Counted from the first letter of the stretch, positions 43,167 through 55,188 are shown. The stretch: DNA of 64,000 nt from Phialophora verrucosa (GCA_002099365.1 MSED01000009.1:310001-374000), one strand, 5' to 3'. Notes: a model not told the origin generated them from the sequence alone. Numbers and translations: made by a program.

Positions 43167-43769
43167 ATGCTCACCACACGATTTTCCTTGCCCTTGCTCT
43201 CCCTCGCCCTGGGCATCCTCGTCCAGATCGGCAGCGCCCAAGACACCACTCTCGCCGCAGTGACAGAGTATCCCGACGGACAGCCCCAAGCACCTCCCGC
43301 CACGGACAGCGTCCCGCCCACCGACGCCTCATCCTCGACCCCATGGACAGAGAGCACAACGGAACCCTCGCCACCGTCGACCTCGTCTTACGAAAATCCG
43401 TTCACGTCGTACACTTCCATGACCAATTCTCTGGGCATCATCACCGGCATGCCTCCCCTGGTTACTTCGCAGCCCACCCAGCCCGCAGCCATCACCAGCC
43501 AGCCTCCTTCAGCCACCCTGCCCAGCTACTCGGGCTACTACTACAACACTACCAGCTCGGCAGCGCCGGTCCCGGAGAGCCCCACGACCCTGGCTACGAG
43601 CACGGTCGTCCCGCCTGAGAGTTCGAGCAATCAAGTTCCCACCACGGCGCCGTCGAGCAACTCGATCCCCACGTTCGCACAAGTCACTGGCGGTGCGGCT
43701 TCCTCGAACAAGCTCGCCTCGGCGGGCATTAGTTTGATGGTAGCAGCGCTGGGTTTCTGTTTGCTTTGA
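43167..43769 (+). CDS. Small GPI-anchored Ser/Thr/Pro-rich cell-wall protein
   Basis: A single exon encodes 200 residues. The N-terminus is a signal peptide (FSLPLLSLALGILVQIGSAQ, cleavage likely after residue 24). The body is almost entirely Ser, Thr and Pro, suited to heavy O-mannosylation, with one N-glycosylation site (YYYNTTS). The C-terminus has a small-residue omega-site region (GGAASSNKLA) followed by a hydrophobic tail ending ALGFCLL, as expected for GPI attachment. No enzymatic or adhesin domain is visible. The start is the ATG at 43167. Function is probably structural in the wall or membrane surface; this is inferred from architecture. Confidence 0.85.
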   Translation: MLTTRFSLPLLSLALGILVQIGSAQDTTLAAVTEYPDGQPQAPPATDSVPPTDASSSTPWTESTTEPSPPSTSSYENPFTSYTSMTNSLGIITGMPPLVTSQPTQPAAITSQPPSATLPSYSGYYYNTTSSAAPVPESPTTLATSTVVPPESSSNQVPTTAPSSNSIPTFAQVTGGAASSNKLASAGISLMVAALGFCLL

Positions 43770-44342
43770 GGGCTGACGGAGTCTGCTTTGTTTCTGTGGA
43801 ACAAAGGTCCACCTCCGATCGGCCTTATTGTTACTGTTACGGGTTCGACGAATCACAGATGGATTTTATGAGCAACGAAACTCTGCCTGGAGCATCGAGA
43901 CGGCTGTTACGGTTGGGGGTGGGATGGGATACGGGATGGGATACGGGAATACAACCACGAACGAGGGCTTCGAGAGACTACAGGATCATAGAACATGCAA
44001 TTAGCTTGCCGGCGGAAGGACCTATCATGCCATAGAAGTTCTCCGGTTGACGGCGCGATACACAGTACTGGGATTAGAGATCTTACGACAACTGTACGAG
44101 ATAGATAGAAGCGATAAATTAGCCCGACCAAGGCCTCCGAAATCGAACAATATTAAAATTAAGGTTTCGAACAACGCATTATTTCTTTCTGCCGCCGTCT
44201 TGATTTCTTGCGGAGATACAGGTGCTGCACCCGAATCAACTCGGTCATCAAAGCGGGCTGATTTCGTGCCGAGGAGAGGCTGTGTTCAAATACTGTCTCT
44301 AGTGTTGATATTGCGTCAATTTATCCCGAGCGACACGTGCGC
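43770..44342. other. Convergent intergenic region, no gene seen
   Basis: This 573-bp gap lies between the 3' ends of the wall-protein gene and the permease gene. It contains a short duplicated GGGATGGGATAC-type run near 43918-43947 and nothing else I can name. Confidence 0.6.
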
Positions 44343-46377
44343 TCAGACCTTCTGCTCGACAGGCACATTCACTTCGGAGATGTCGCTCTGTGCCTCGAGG
44401 CCTTCGACAACTTCGCTACGTGCTAGGTTCTCAAACGCCATAGCCCTTTCCTCGTGCGCATAATCGCCGACGAATGACAGCGCGAAGTATATCACGCTGC
44501 TGACGGTGCAGGTATAGAACCAGCTAAAGGCATACAGATGTGTCCAGCCACCGCCACTGGCAATCGGGGCGCCAAAGGTTTGCGCGAATCCTGGAAGCTG
44601 TTGATTTTCCACGGTTGATTAGCCACTGACTGCAGCGCGCATTCGACCATGGGTTGATGATCTTGAACGTACCATGAAGCTGATTGAGATGATCCACGTC
44701 ACAGCTGCCCTCCAAGACACGCCGTGGAAGTACCAGTATCTGCCACCAACCTGGTACAGGTCTTTGACAAAGACATTTCCCTTACGGACCACGAGGTAAT
44801 CCGTCAGTGCCATTCCGAGAAACGACCCCAAGAAGATACTGTAGCCGTTCAGGAACTTCAGGAAGCCCGTGGCCGTCGCGAGAATCTGCCACGGACAGAT
44901 GCACACTCCGAGGATATAGCACATCCACATGCCACGCCTGATGTTGAGCCATCGAGGGAACAACGACATGAAGTCCGCGCCGAACGGAATCACATTGGCT
45001 CCTAGCTCGATCAAGGTGTTTCCGTAGATGAAGACGATGTTGATGATCGCGATCCCGGCTCGCCGACCATGGCTGAAATCGTGATCAAGCATATCATGAT
45101 TCAGGTCCCACCTGCCCGACCCGGTCAGTTTTGTGCATTTTGAGCAGGGAAAAAAAGGTAACAAATTAAGCTTGGAGGTGCTTACGGGTTCCAGTCGATG
45201 TTTCCCCATGCATTGAAGATGGCCTGTGTGGCGTAGATGCCCATGGCCGCGCAGACCGTACTGGCAGCAGGAAACATGATGAGCTGCGACCAGACAGGGG
45301 CGACCTTGCTTCGCGCATAGCGAGCAATGTCCGGCTGATTGACCATGAGGGTTGTTGTTTTGGCCAATCCCGAGTTGACCGCAGATAACTGTGACAGTCA
45401 GGACTCTGGTCTTGTGTATCTGAGGGCGCGAAAGCCCTTCTTACCAGTGCCCACGACAGCGCTGCACCATGCTTGGGCGGGACGTCGTACAATGCCTGGT
45501 GTGCATGTCCTCGTCCGGTCACCATACAATAGGCAAAGAGTCCTGCAGTCAGTCCGAACCGATCAGCAAATCAATCCGTCAACCTTCGAGCAGGGCAAAA
45601 ACATACCAATAATCACGGGCGGCGTCACGAGCATTTGGATCTCATATGCTCGACGGAGTTTCGGAATGGGCACGCTCAGTGTCCAGCATGTCATGAACCA
45701 GTACACGATGATCCCTAGGGCCGACAACATGGTAGTCGTTAGATTCTGTGCTCCACCCCCTGCAAAAGTCACTCAGAGACCATACCTATGAGCTGTTGCA
45801 CCGTGATGTGCGCGCTCTCCGGGATGTGGTTCGGCATGTTCCAGTACCCGTTGCCGAAAATGCATCGCAGCAGGACCGAAGTGAAGTATCCGCCTGTTGC
45901 GATGGTCACGCCTCCCCAGATCAGGGCGCAAAGTGCTCGAATCACGACGGGAAAGTACGAGCCCCACAGTCCCCAGACGAGTCTGCTCTCGACAGGGAAG
46001 CCGAAATGGTATGTCGCAGCGGCGCGGGAGTGCATGACGATACCGAGGGATCCGAAGAAGAAGCCAAGGAAGAGGCATCCCAACGCTTGACCCGGAGTCA
46101 ACCCATTAGCAAGCAGCGCAGCTCCAAGGTACCATAAGCCCGGGGAGAAGCCGTAGGAGAACCAGAAAGCGGCGTAGTCGTACCAGCCCCATGTGCGGTG
46201 ACTCGGAGGGCTGATGTCGAGATCTTCGTTTGTCCACTGGTTGCGGATCGCCCCTGTACTGTTGGCGGCATCAGGTTTGGTCTCCACGTACTTGACAAAT
46301 GCTTCCCTGCTGGTGAAAGCATGCTGAAATTCCTGGAAGTCGCGTCGCACCTTCGTTTGGAACGTGGAAAGGCCCAT
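44343..46377 (-). CDS. NCS1-family nucleobase/allantoin-type permease
   Basis: This is a plasma-membrane cation symporter for purines, pyrimidines, allantoin or related compounds. Six exons join in frame to 564 residues: 45786-46377, 45607-45714, 45445-45542, 45186-45388, 44673-45111 and 44343-44597; introns are 56-75 bp. Family marks include QWTNEDLDISPPSHRTWGWYDYAAFW before the first membrane segment, VNSGLAKTTTLMVNQPDIARYA, and NIDWNPWDL across the fourth intron. About twelve hydrophobic segments are visible and the C-terminus is acidic. The pattern is closest to the Fur branch (uracil, allantoin, uridine) rather than the Fcy branch, but substrate cannot be fixed by eye. The gene is head-to-head with an IPNS-type dioxygenase gene. 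GATA-factor sites crowd its upstream region, which fits nitrogen control. Confidence 0.93.
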
Positions 46378-47213
46378 TTTTGGTGCGGGAAACGTGCATG
46401 CTCTGCTTTACCATGCGATCTTCGCTGTGGCAACACTTTGTTATATACATTACTCGACAAGCCGTCATGAATACTTGGGTGTGCCCTTATCGCATTGGCC
46501 AGACTCGACGGCGCCCCAGTTCCACAAATGAGAGCATCGCGGGGATAAACAGGGCGAATAAGGTCTTATCATCCCAGCGTATAGTATGGCAAGACAGGCC
46601 GTTGCAGATGATCAAGGATCAGGGAGTTTACCCCGTTATCTAACTGTCGGGAAGGTTCTTGATAACCCTCGGCCGAGGTCTTATCTCTGTACGCAAAGTT
46701 CAGCCTTGCCGGTCGCAAGCGATGTGAGCCAGTAGCATGCTCTGTATTACGGAGAACCCTACCTGGTTATCCCATGGGAAACCGGAGTTGTCCACCCTGG
46801 TCAGTACAGTATCTTCCCTGCCATTGGTCCTCACTACGGTGCTTCTCCAGAGAATTTCCACATTTAGCAAAGGGCATCAAGCGCCTTCAAGCACATGCCT
46901 CGGATGTCGGCCGAATTCTAGCAAGGCCTAGATAGTAGAACCGTCATCCATCGAATCTATACCAGACGCCAAGACGCCGAGCTTCTCCAGAAACTCCGGC
47001 TAACAGTAGAGAGTATTCGTAACTGATCGAGACATTTTTTGAGCTTTCATTTGTTGCGACCGTCACCCTGATACGGAGTGTATTGGGACCATCAAGGAGC
47101 GACTGGGAGGCTGGAAATACAACCTGTCACGGTGTTGCGCATCAACTCCATCGTGCATGGAATACTTATACGCTCTCTTGGAAGAATATCCGTCGTCTAC
47201 TCGACTTTGTGAG
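46378..47213. promoter_or_regulatory. Divergent promoter of permease and dioxygenase with clustered HGATAR sites
   Basis: This 836-bp interval separates the two divergent start codons. Sites matching HGATAR (either strand) lie at 46487-46492, 46566-46571, 46636-46641, 46660-46665 and 46681-46686, with one more at 46930-46935. Such sites bind AreA/NIT2 GATA factors, which activate nitrogen-scavenging genes. Five fall within 200 bp, where random sequence would give about 0.6. Confidence 0.6.
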
Positions 47214-48335
47214 ATGGGATCCGTTGACGCAAGACCAACACTTCCGCCTGTGCTTGACTTCTCAGGTAAGGCGGTCGTTGATTTGTCGACCTTTCTCTTT
47301 CCTTTGGAGATGATCTAACCACAGCGACGAACAGCGTTCCACAGTGAAGACAAGACATCCAAGGCCGAGTTTCTGCAAGCACTCGGTGCGGCATGCAGAG
47401 ATAAAGGGTTCTTCCAACTCACGAACCATGGCGTGGCCGCTGAACTGCAGCAGAGGATGTTCGCTGCCGCCAAACAGCTCTTCGACCTCCCACTTGAGGA
47501 GAAGCTGAAAGCGAGACTCGTCCCGGGCAAAAGCGGGCGCGGCTACGAGATGATCGGGGGCCAGATGCTCGAACCGGGTGCCGCGCCGGACACGAAAGAA
47601 GCCATCTACCTGGGTGAAGACCTGCCGTGGGACCACCCCCGTGTCGTGAACGGCGAATACGGATGCAGTCCGAACATATACCCTTCTGTGCTGGGCTCGC
47701 AATGGCACGACACCTGCATGGAATACTACGCCGCGGTGACTGAATTGGCGCGGGCCGTGATGCGCGCCCTCGCCGCCGCACTCGCCCTCACCGAGGACTA
47801 CTTTGACGCGTTCACCGAGTCGAGCCCCGCAGCGACGCTGCGGTTGGTGCACTATCCCCCCACGCCGACGACGTCGGACAAGGAGCGTGGCTGCGGCGCC
47901 CACCGCGACTTCGGGTGCATCACGCTCCTGCTGCAGGACCAGGTCGGCGGACTGCAGGTCCAGGACGAGACGACAGGCGAGTACCTCGACGTGGCGCCCG
48001 TCCCTGGCGCGTATGTCGTCAATCTGGGCAATCTCATGGCCCGGTGGACGAACCACCACTACACATCCAACACGCATCGGGTGCTGAACTTCTCGCCCAC
48101 GCACCGGTACTCGATCCCGTTCTTTTACAGCGGGAATGTCAGCCATGTGTTGAGCACGATTCCCGGGCTCGAGCAGCGGCCGCACCAGGCTGCCTTGAGG
48201 AAGTACGGCCCTGCAATACCCGAGGCGCCTTATGGCCCCGTCTTGGTGAAGGACTTCTTGCAGGAGCAGTTTATTCAGTCCTATAAGCGGGCGGAGGAGT
48301 ACAGGCCACCTGGAGTCAACACTGCTACTACGTGA
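47214..48335 (+). CDS. 2-oxoglutarate/Fe(II) dioxygenase, isopenicillin-N-synthase-like
   Basis: This cytosolic enzyme couples 2-oxoglutarate decarboxylation to substrate oxidation. The exons are 47214-47265 and 47335-48335 (intron 69 bp), giving 350 residues. The N-terminal DIOX_N-type region reads LPPVLDFSAF and CRDKGFFQLTNHGV. Iron ligands are His207 and Asp209 (AHRDFG) and His265 (NTHRVLNF); Arg275 and Ser277 (RYSIPFF) bind 2-oxoglutarate. All catalytic residues are intact. Fungal members include thymine-7-hydroxylase, nucleoside 2'-hydroxylase and many secondary-metabolism enzymes. The head-to-head nucleobase-type permease favours a pyrimidine or other N-heterocycle as substrate, but that is inference. 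Annotation pipelines may call it naringenin dioxygenase-like, which would be uninformative here. Confidence 0.92.
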
Positions 48336-50614
48336 GAGAGGGAGCACGGTGGTTGGCATGAAGATGGGTTTCACACAGACTTCAACGCACAACCCGACCG
48401 AGAGGAAAGGCCCAGCAGATCGAAGGAGATTCGCTAGACGAGGAGCCTATTCGCGGTGGTGAATCGACATGGTCCGCCCATGAGACATTTGGCAAGCAGC
48501 CAGCGTGTGTGTGAAGAGTCAAGTCTGTGTATTCGAGGAATAGTGGATGCCAATTGATTTCAAAACTTTTGTTTTTACTGTTCTTCTTCACTGCCGACAT
48601 TGTTACCGGCGGTGGAATCGAGAATAAAAGGTTCGCCTAGGTTAAATTCTTGCAGAGGGCGTCCGGCTGGCTTTTAATCTACCAATTGCTCTGAGATTGA
48701 ACTACATCGACGGACCTCGCACACCTATCCACGTCCATTGTTCAATGTGATCTGGCATGCTGTGAGGTTGTCCGCCACGCGTCAGCGCTCCCGGGATTCC
48801 TCGCATGATTTTGTTTGCGCAAAGGGCTCTTCAAGTTGCACAAAGAGTTTTGTGTGGAATATCTCCCGAAGTCTCAGAAAGGAGTTGAAAATAGAAAAGA
48901 TATCAAACGAACGAAACGGTCGGTGCGCCGAGTTCAGTTCACTCGAAAATGACATCCTCAACTCTAGCTTCAGGTATTGTATAACATGTACTAGGACATA
49001 ATGCATACAGAATTGACCGCCGTGTTGTACACGGCTCGACTAGATTCCTGACTCGGTTTTTTCTAATCTCCTGTCTCAGGCTCCATAGTCAGACCAAGCG
49101 TTCAGCCGAGCTGTCCAGATTTATTGCCTGTTTCACAGATCTCGAGATCTTCTCTTTGCGTCCACCGTCTAGATGTCTTGACGTTGATTTGACTTCCGCT
49201 TGATCAAAGTCGTGTAACAGACTTTGGGCCGGGCCGTGCTGCGGACCCTTCAATAATCAGGTCCCACGCTACACGTTTGTCGCGAATCCGGATGCACCTG
49301 GCGGAATAAAGGCGCGAAGAGAGCCTTCTCAAGCACTTTCAGAAAAACAAAGATTACAATAATGCATAACAGACACCATGTCCAAGAGCGCGAGGGCCGC
49401 TCTCCCCATCTTGGCTTCGTTCTGGATGTCCTCATTGCAGGCGCCATCACTGGTCATTCGATGCCACTCGGCGCCAAGTGGTCTAGATACGTGGCTCTCC
49501 CGAGTTGAGCGTCTCGACCCGAGTCATGTACCATGAGTTGCAACTCCATGAATGAAGCGATCTTGGTCGAGACCCACACGTCTACCACGTCTAGGACGGT
49601 CGTTGGTCCTCTACCGTCCAGGAATGGAGCCATGCGAACGTAAGATGGTTCGAACAACAGACACGCCTGTTCGTATTGAGGTTTCACCATACACAATGCT
49701 GCAAAGCTTGCTCTGTGTCGCGTCGTCCGAAATTCGTCGTCCTTTGAGATGTCGGTCGGCAAGAAGACCGCGGATTTCATCAATCCGACACAAGCGGGTC
49801 CATGAAGAGATGTCATCAGATGAAGTCCTTGCCTTTGACAGACGGTTGCGTTGAGGCCGAGTGCGGCAGCAACCATCTTGTACACGAGATCGTGGTGATC
49901 AACTTCCTTTATATTCCAGTCACCTCTCTGCCAGTCAAACATATATTGGGAGAAACCATCGTCGATGGCATCGATAGTGCCATGATCGCGATGTCGGGGG
50001 ACTGTTAAGTCTGACCGTGCGACAAACCAACCTTATTGAAGCTTCGTGATCGTCGACTGGGGCCACTCCGTAACGACCGGCCTCAGGGCTATATGACCTT
50101 GGCAGTTTGGGCGTCCTCGAACAATTCCGAATAGCTGGACGATTTGAATAAGCGAGAGTGCATAAACTCTTGACGGATGTCTCTGAGCGGCGTCACCCCG
50201 TCAAGCACCGGAACGGGATATGCAGGTACTGGGACCACCCCGTATACATGCTTTGCATTGCGAACCCCCTCCGGGGGGCAGAGGCAAATGATGCGGTAGA
50301 GAATGAAGAGGAAGGAGGAGTCAAGGGCAAGAAAGGTGCAGAGCCTGGGACAGAAGCCACGGGAAAGAAGGACGTAAATCGATATGACAACGATCGATAT
50401 CAGGAACAGAATCGTGGGAGGAGGTATGATAAAACGATGAGCGGACCCCAAGGCATGCCGAGTCGCGGACAGGAAGGTGGCGGCATTGGTCGAAAGGCAT
50501 TCGCTGCAGCAAACAGGTAGCTGGTAAATCCTGAGAAGCTATCACAATACATATATCGTAATGAAACATCTTGCCATTCCATTAGCAAACGGTGGGTATG
50601 GTGTGTCGACGAAT
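48336..50614. other. Intergenic, one unassigned open frame at 49454-49942 (minus)
   Basis: Most of this 2.3 kb shows no gene. The minus strand is open for 162 codons at 49454-49942 and the frame remains open further upstream. Its translation (MFDWQRGDWNIKEV..., later FLDGRGPTTVLDVVDVWVS) has a natural amino-acid make-up but no family I recognise and no clear start or stop partners. It may be a gene remnant. The final part near 50100-50614 is the 3' flank of the first TauD-like gene. Confidence 0.35.
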
Positions 50615-52050
50615 TCAGCCCACAGCGGGAATAGGCACCGGTCCCACCGGACCCTTGCTCGCACCAATGTTCGCCTGATGCATGGTCCGGGGACCGTACT
50701 TCTCCAACGGATAGTCCACCGCCGTATGGAACACGCCGTAGTTGTCCCACATGACGATGTCGCCCTCCTCGACCTCCGGCAGCCAGATGTATTCGGGTCG
50801 GAGGGCGCGAGTCTGAATATCATGCAGGAAGGCCCGTATGGCAACCACGTCGTCGACAACCTTAGGCTGTTCGTCGACGGACGACCGCAAGAAAAGCTTT
50901 CGGGCGGCCAAGCCGTGGACTTGGAACGCCTTTTCGCCGGTCACGGGGTTGATCCATACACAGGGGTACTAATTACGAAGTTGATTAGTATGTCGGGCTC
51001 AACCCACCAGCTTAGGTAGGCAAGTGTAAAAGACTCACCCTTTTGACGTCGCGCTCGTCATAGTCGCCTAGTTCCTCGATGGAGTGTTCCTTCCCCTGCG
51101 ACATCAGGCCGAGTCCCGTGGACGGCGCCTTGCAGTTCTCGATCCACATATATGGATGTGGTGCGTACTCGACCCAGCTGTGGTCGGCCAACTGCTTCTC
51201 CGTTTCGCTGAGCATGTCGTACAGCTGCGAGGTGCTGAAGAAGGCGGTCAGCCCGGGAGGGGCCTGCATGCTCAAACCAGAGCCGTCGTCCCACCGGATC
51301 GTCACGTCCGGGCCTGAGGGGAGCTTGACGGCGCGGAGAGTGGTGAACCACGCTGGGTCGCGCGCGTAAAGAGGTGCATCAATGTGCCACCTTTGAAAGC
51401 GCGTGACGCCCTGTGCGAATTCTTTCTCATCGGGCGGGTCGGCATGGAAGTCGTTGGATAAGCCTTTTATATTGAGGTTTTTGAGCCCGTAGTGGTCGTC
51501 GCCTAGCGGTATTATCGATTCTTGGTCAGCTCCTTCATCCTACCGCCTTCGATGGAAGGTATCGTCTGATGGGCGAGGACTTGGAATGGGAATGGTGTCG
51601 CCTAATTGTTACCTTGGTATCCTTTCCCGATCAGACGCACATTCTCAGCTCCAGGAATGCCGTAGACGTCTCGCGACTTGGAGAGCACACCGCCTTTCTG
51701 TTGGAACGTCTTCAAGTCGCCATGGCTATGCACCTGAGAAGCAGCGGGGTCGAACCGGGTGACGAGCTCCCAGTGTTTCTTAGGAGTAAGGTTCTTCTGG
51801 CCCTTGACGACAATGACCTTGTGCGTCCATATTGTCTCTTTCAGTCTCTTGAGATCGTCGTCTGGACACAAAGTTAGCCAGTGTCAGTGATATGCGGTGG
51901 CAATCAGTGGGCAAATTATGAGTAATTACCGGATATCTCATTGAGGTCTAAGCCTTCCACTACGGCGCCAAAGTTGAACTTTTGCTCTTTCCGCTTTATC
52001 ACGGGCAGAACTTGAAAGGTTGGTTCTGGTGTGAGCGCGGCTGGAGACAT
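50615..52050 (-). CDS. TauD/TfdA-family 2-oxoglutarate dioxygenase, XanA-like (copy 1)
   Basis: This Fe(II)/2-oxoglutarate dioxygenase has 395 residues from four exons: 51930-52050, 51613-51861, 51039-51502 and 50615-50968. Introns are 68, 110 and 70 bp. The N-terminus holds FNFGAVVEGLDLNEIS, and the iron motif H-x-D is His163/Asp165 in RWHIDAPLY. TIRWDDGSGL and WINPVTGEKAFQVHG are strong sub-family blocks, and the distal iron His is likely His375 in GPRTMHQANIG. These blocks fit the fungal TfdA-like group that contains xanthine dioxygenase XanA and relatives acting on taurine or other acids; the substrate cannot be read. I took ATG 52050 because upstream sequence in frame has no ATG. The gene is divergent from a Zn2Cys6 gene and has a paralogue 3 kb away. 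Confidence 0.92.
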
Positions 52051-52625
52051 GTCTGCTGTGTCGAAATAGTGGACTTCGATGTGCTGGAACCCACCGCTTG
52101 ACTGCCAGGACAATGATTTATCAGACTGAGTCAATCATCACTCGTTCTGCACGTCTTGAATCAATAGGGAGGCTCGCAGAGACCTTCGGATTAGATTACC
52201 GAGCACCGCTTCTGGCGTTGGCCTGCCTCGGCCGAGCTTTGGACATGTCTGTTATCGCTAATCGGGAAGACACATCTGCACATTGGCAGAGGTCGGATCC
52301 GCAAGATTCACCCGGAACAAACAGAGGTAATCTCGCCAATAAGCGTTCGTACCAGTTGTCACGCCGATTGTTAGTTTGGAGACTGAATGGAACGAATGAT
52401 CGTACTGTAGGTTGAGTATCAATTCCGGGCTGCGACGACGACGAATCATGTTAGTAGCTTTGAATGTCAATTACTGCTTATCACATTCTTCCTTATCGGC
52501 CGGCGTCGGTCCTCGGCGCACAAGGATGCCATCACAATAGCTGACTTCGCATCGTCGGATTCAACAACTTGAGAGAATGGCCATGACGAGCAGAAATCCC
52601 ATCGACATGGTCCTTGCCGTCAGAA
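52051..52625. promoter_or_regulatory. Divergent promoter of XanA-like copy 1 and the Zn2Cys6 regulator
   Basis: This 575-bp gap separates two divergent start codons. HGATAR-type sites are present at 52108-52113, 52478-52483 and 52493-52498, and another near 52247-52252; this is about twice the chance level, so weaker than at the permease promoter. The layout suggests the regulator controls the dioxygenase. Confidence 0.45.
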
Positions 52626-54903
52626 ATGTCTGTCGTATTACCTCGGAAGAGACTCGCCTGTCGAGTCTGCACCCGCCGCAAGGTCAAGTGTGATAAGCAG
52701 GTCCCATGCGACAATTGTGTCAGGAGAGGCACACTCGCCGAGTGCGGACGTTCTGAAGCCGGTGACCTGAGCGTCCAGAACAGCAGCGACATGCTCGCCT
52801 CTGGACGTCCGGACGATGACGCCGCTTGCAAAGCGCTTCGAAGACGCGTGGCCGAGCTCGAGGCGGCTCTAGGACGGCAGAACGGGGAGTCAGGTCCAGC
52901 CCTTCTTCAGTCTCTGGCTGCAACCCCCGAACAAAAAGCTGTCGGCCGAGATGGCGCGCAACTTCATCGGTCGCCCTCGCCTAGTCAGGACTCGGACCTG
53001 GAAGATGCAGTCACGGTGCTCGAATTTCTGGCCTGGGGCCGCATGAAAGACCCGGAGAAAGGCATGCTATCTCCAGATGCCCTCCGGGTCTCAGAGCGCG
53101 ACGACGGCATTGGTACCAGTCCGGCCGGCGAGGACCTTGATGGTGCCCTGTCTCCGGACACGAACCTCGTCTTGTGGTTACAGCTCCTGCTCCCCTCGCG
53201 ACGCCAAGTGTACCAGCTGGTCGACTATCACAACAACTGCATGCTCTGGTTCCACGGCTCGTATTTCGCACCGACCTTCTCCAAACAACTGGATTCATTC
53301 TACACCGACCAGAACGGTGAGTTCGGCTCGACCGGGCTCAATCTACAATGGGTTGCCCTGTTGTTTTCCATCATGTCCGGGACCATCACATCGGCTCCCG
53401 CGCACGAGGCCAGAAGATGGGGGTTCGACGAACACGAAGCCCGACTACTGTCGCAGAAATGGTACAAGGCCGTCATCAGGTCTTTGAACGCCGCCAACTT
53501 CACGGCCCACCACTCGTTGCACGCTGTCCAGGCGATCGCGTCCCTGACCAATACGGCCCACATGCTAGGCCACTCGAACACCCAGTCCGTCATGCTGGCA
53601 TCGGCGGTCCGCATCGCGCAGAGCCTGGGCCTGCACCGGTTGGATCAGGACGCCCGAGGCGGGGCCGTCGAACTGGAAACCGGCCGTCGTGTCTGGCAAG
53701 AGCTCTGCACCCAGGACTGGTTTAGTACGGCCTTTTCGGAGTCCTACTCGATCAACCCCTTGCACTCGCTGTCCTTGCCCCCCAAGAACTGCGACGAGAA
53801 CCTGCATGAACTGCCCGAGGCAGAGCCGACAGTCACCAGCTTCTGCCGATTTCTCGCCCAGATCGCGGCAATCATGCCTGCTTTGCAGGACGTCATGGCC
53901 CTGTCCAACACATTGTACACGAAACACGAGGCCGTTCTGGTGCACGACAAGAAAATGCGGTCCCTGGCCACCGGGAGGCCTCCTTTTCTCGCGAACACGG
54001 CCTTTGACGAGAACTGGCCATGTTATATCCCGTGGGCTCGCCGAGCCATTGCAATGAGCTCTGCCCACAAAATTATCATGATCCATCGGTAGGTAATTTT
54101 TGCTTTGCAGCAGGGAAGTTGAGTCAGGGCGTTCTGTGCTAACTTCCACTCGTCCCCCTTCTAGGAAATTCCTAGGTCTCAGTTTCGCGAACCCGGTCTT
54201 CGCATTCACGCGCCGGACGTGCCTGGCCGCCGCGAACACGATCCTGAAAGAATACCTCGCCAGCAGCAAGGACGAGTCCAGCCCCATGCTGTGGACCCAT
54301 CAAGCGTTCTCGGTCGCCGCCTGCATTGTGATATGTTTCGACATGCTCCACTCATCGGTCGACCCTTCTGCCCAAGACGCGGCACACAGCCTCGTCGACC
54401 AAACGATCCAACATCTCCAACTGTGTCGGCAGAAGAGCATGATCGCGGCCCGTGGTGTCAAAGTGTTGAACGCCCTCCAGAAGCAAGTCGCCAACCGTGT
54501 CGACAGTCGCAAGAGACCACCGCTCGAAAATGAAACCGAATCCGCGAGGGACGGGAATCCAAGAAAACGACGACGTCGAGGCTTCAATGTCGCAGAGTTC
54601 ACCCGCTCGTTCTGTGATGTTGGTGTTGGTGTTGGTGTTGACGTTGACAATCGAACGCCTCCGTCCCTGGGAAGTCGAGCGCAACAAGAACGCCAAACCA
54701 CCCCTGATGCGGCAGAACCGGACGTCCGGCCTCAGCTCGTCCTGGAAAGTCCTGTAGAGATTGGAGTGGACGAGCCGTTTCCTCTGCCGGCAGATTCGGA
54801 ACGGATATGGAATATGAATATGCAGTTGGGCGATGGGAACGGCCCTCGGACATTCGATAGCTTGCTATCGTTTGCGAATCAGGGGTTTGGATTTCAATTT
54901 TGA
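52626..54903 (+). CDS. Zn2Cys6 transcription factor between two dioxygenase paralogues
   Basis: This nuclear regulator has 733 residues from exons 52626-54088 and 54165-54903 (intron 76 bp). The zinc cluster at the N-terminus has cysteines at 12, 15, 22, 28, 31 and 40 (ACRVCTRRKVKCDKQVPCDNC). A short coiled segment (RRRVAELEAALGRQNG) follows the cluster. The fungal-specific transcription factor domain spans about residues 190-520, with YHNNCMLWFHGSYFAPTF and IAQSLGLHRLDQD. The tail has a basic run (RKRRRRG) and a Gly-Val repeat coded by GTTGGT repeats. The start is the ATG at 52626. Its position between two XanA-like genes, one of them divergent from it, makes it the likely pathway-specific regulator of this cluster. 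Confidence 0.93.
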
Positions 54904-55188
54904 TTATTCCAGGCCGACACTACAGTAACTTATCTACTGCTCATTCTCCCCGTGCCTCTTTTCAGCATGTCATGAGGCTATACACCGGCCTGTGCTTTTG
55001 GCCAACCCGCCTTGCTCTGGCATCCGTCCACTGCTAGCTACCAACCTTCAAGGCCCTTCAACCTACGAATGCAGCTCCCAGAATTCAGGAAGTGTCACCG
55101 CTTACAGGCTGACAATGCTATCACTCCCTCATCTCCCCCCTTCGGATCTCCATATTTCAAGCGACTCCATCGGTGCCGCCCCGTTCGA
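54904..55188. other. Convergent 3' region
   Basis: A 285-bp gap between the 3' ends of the regulator and the second XanA-like gene. I see no coding frame in it. Confidence 0.6.
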
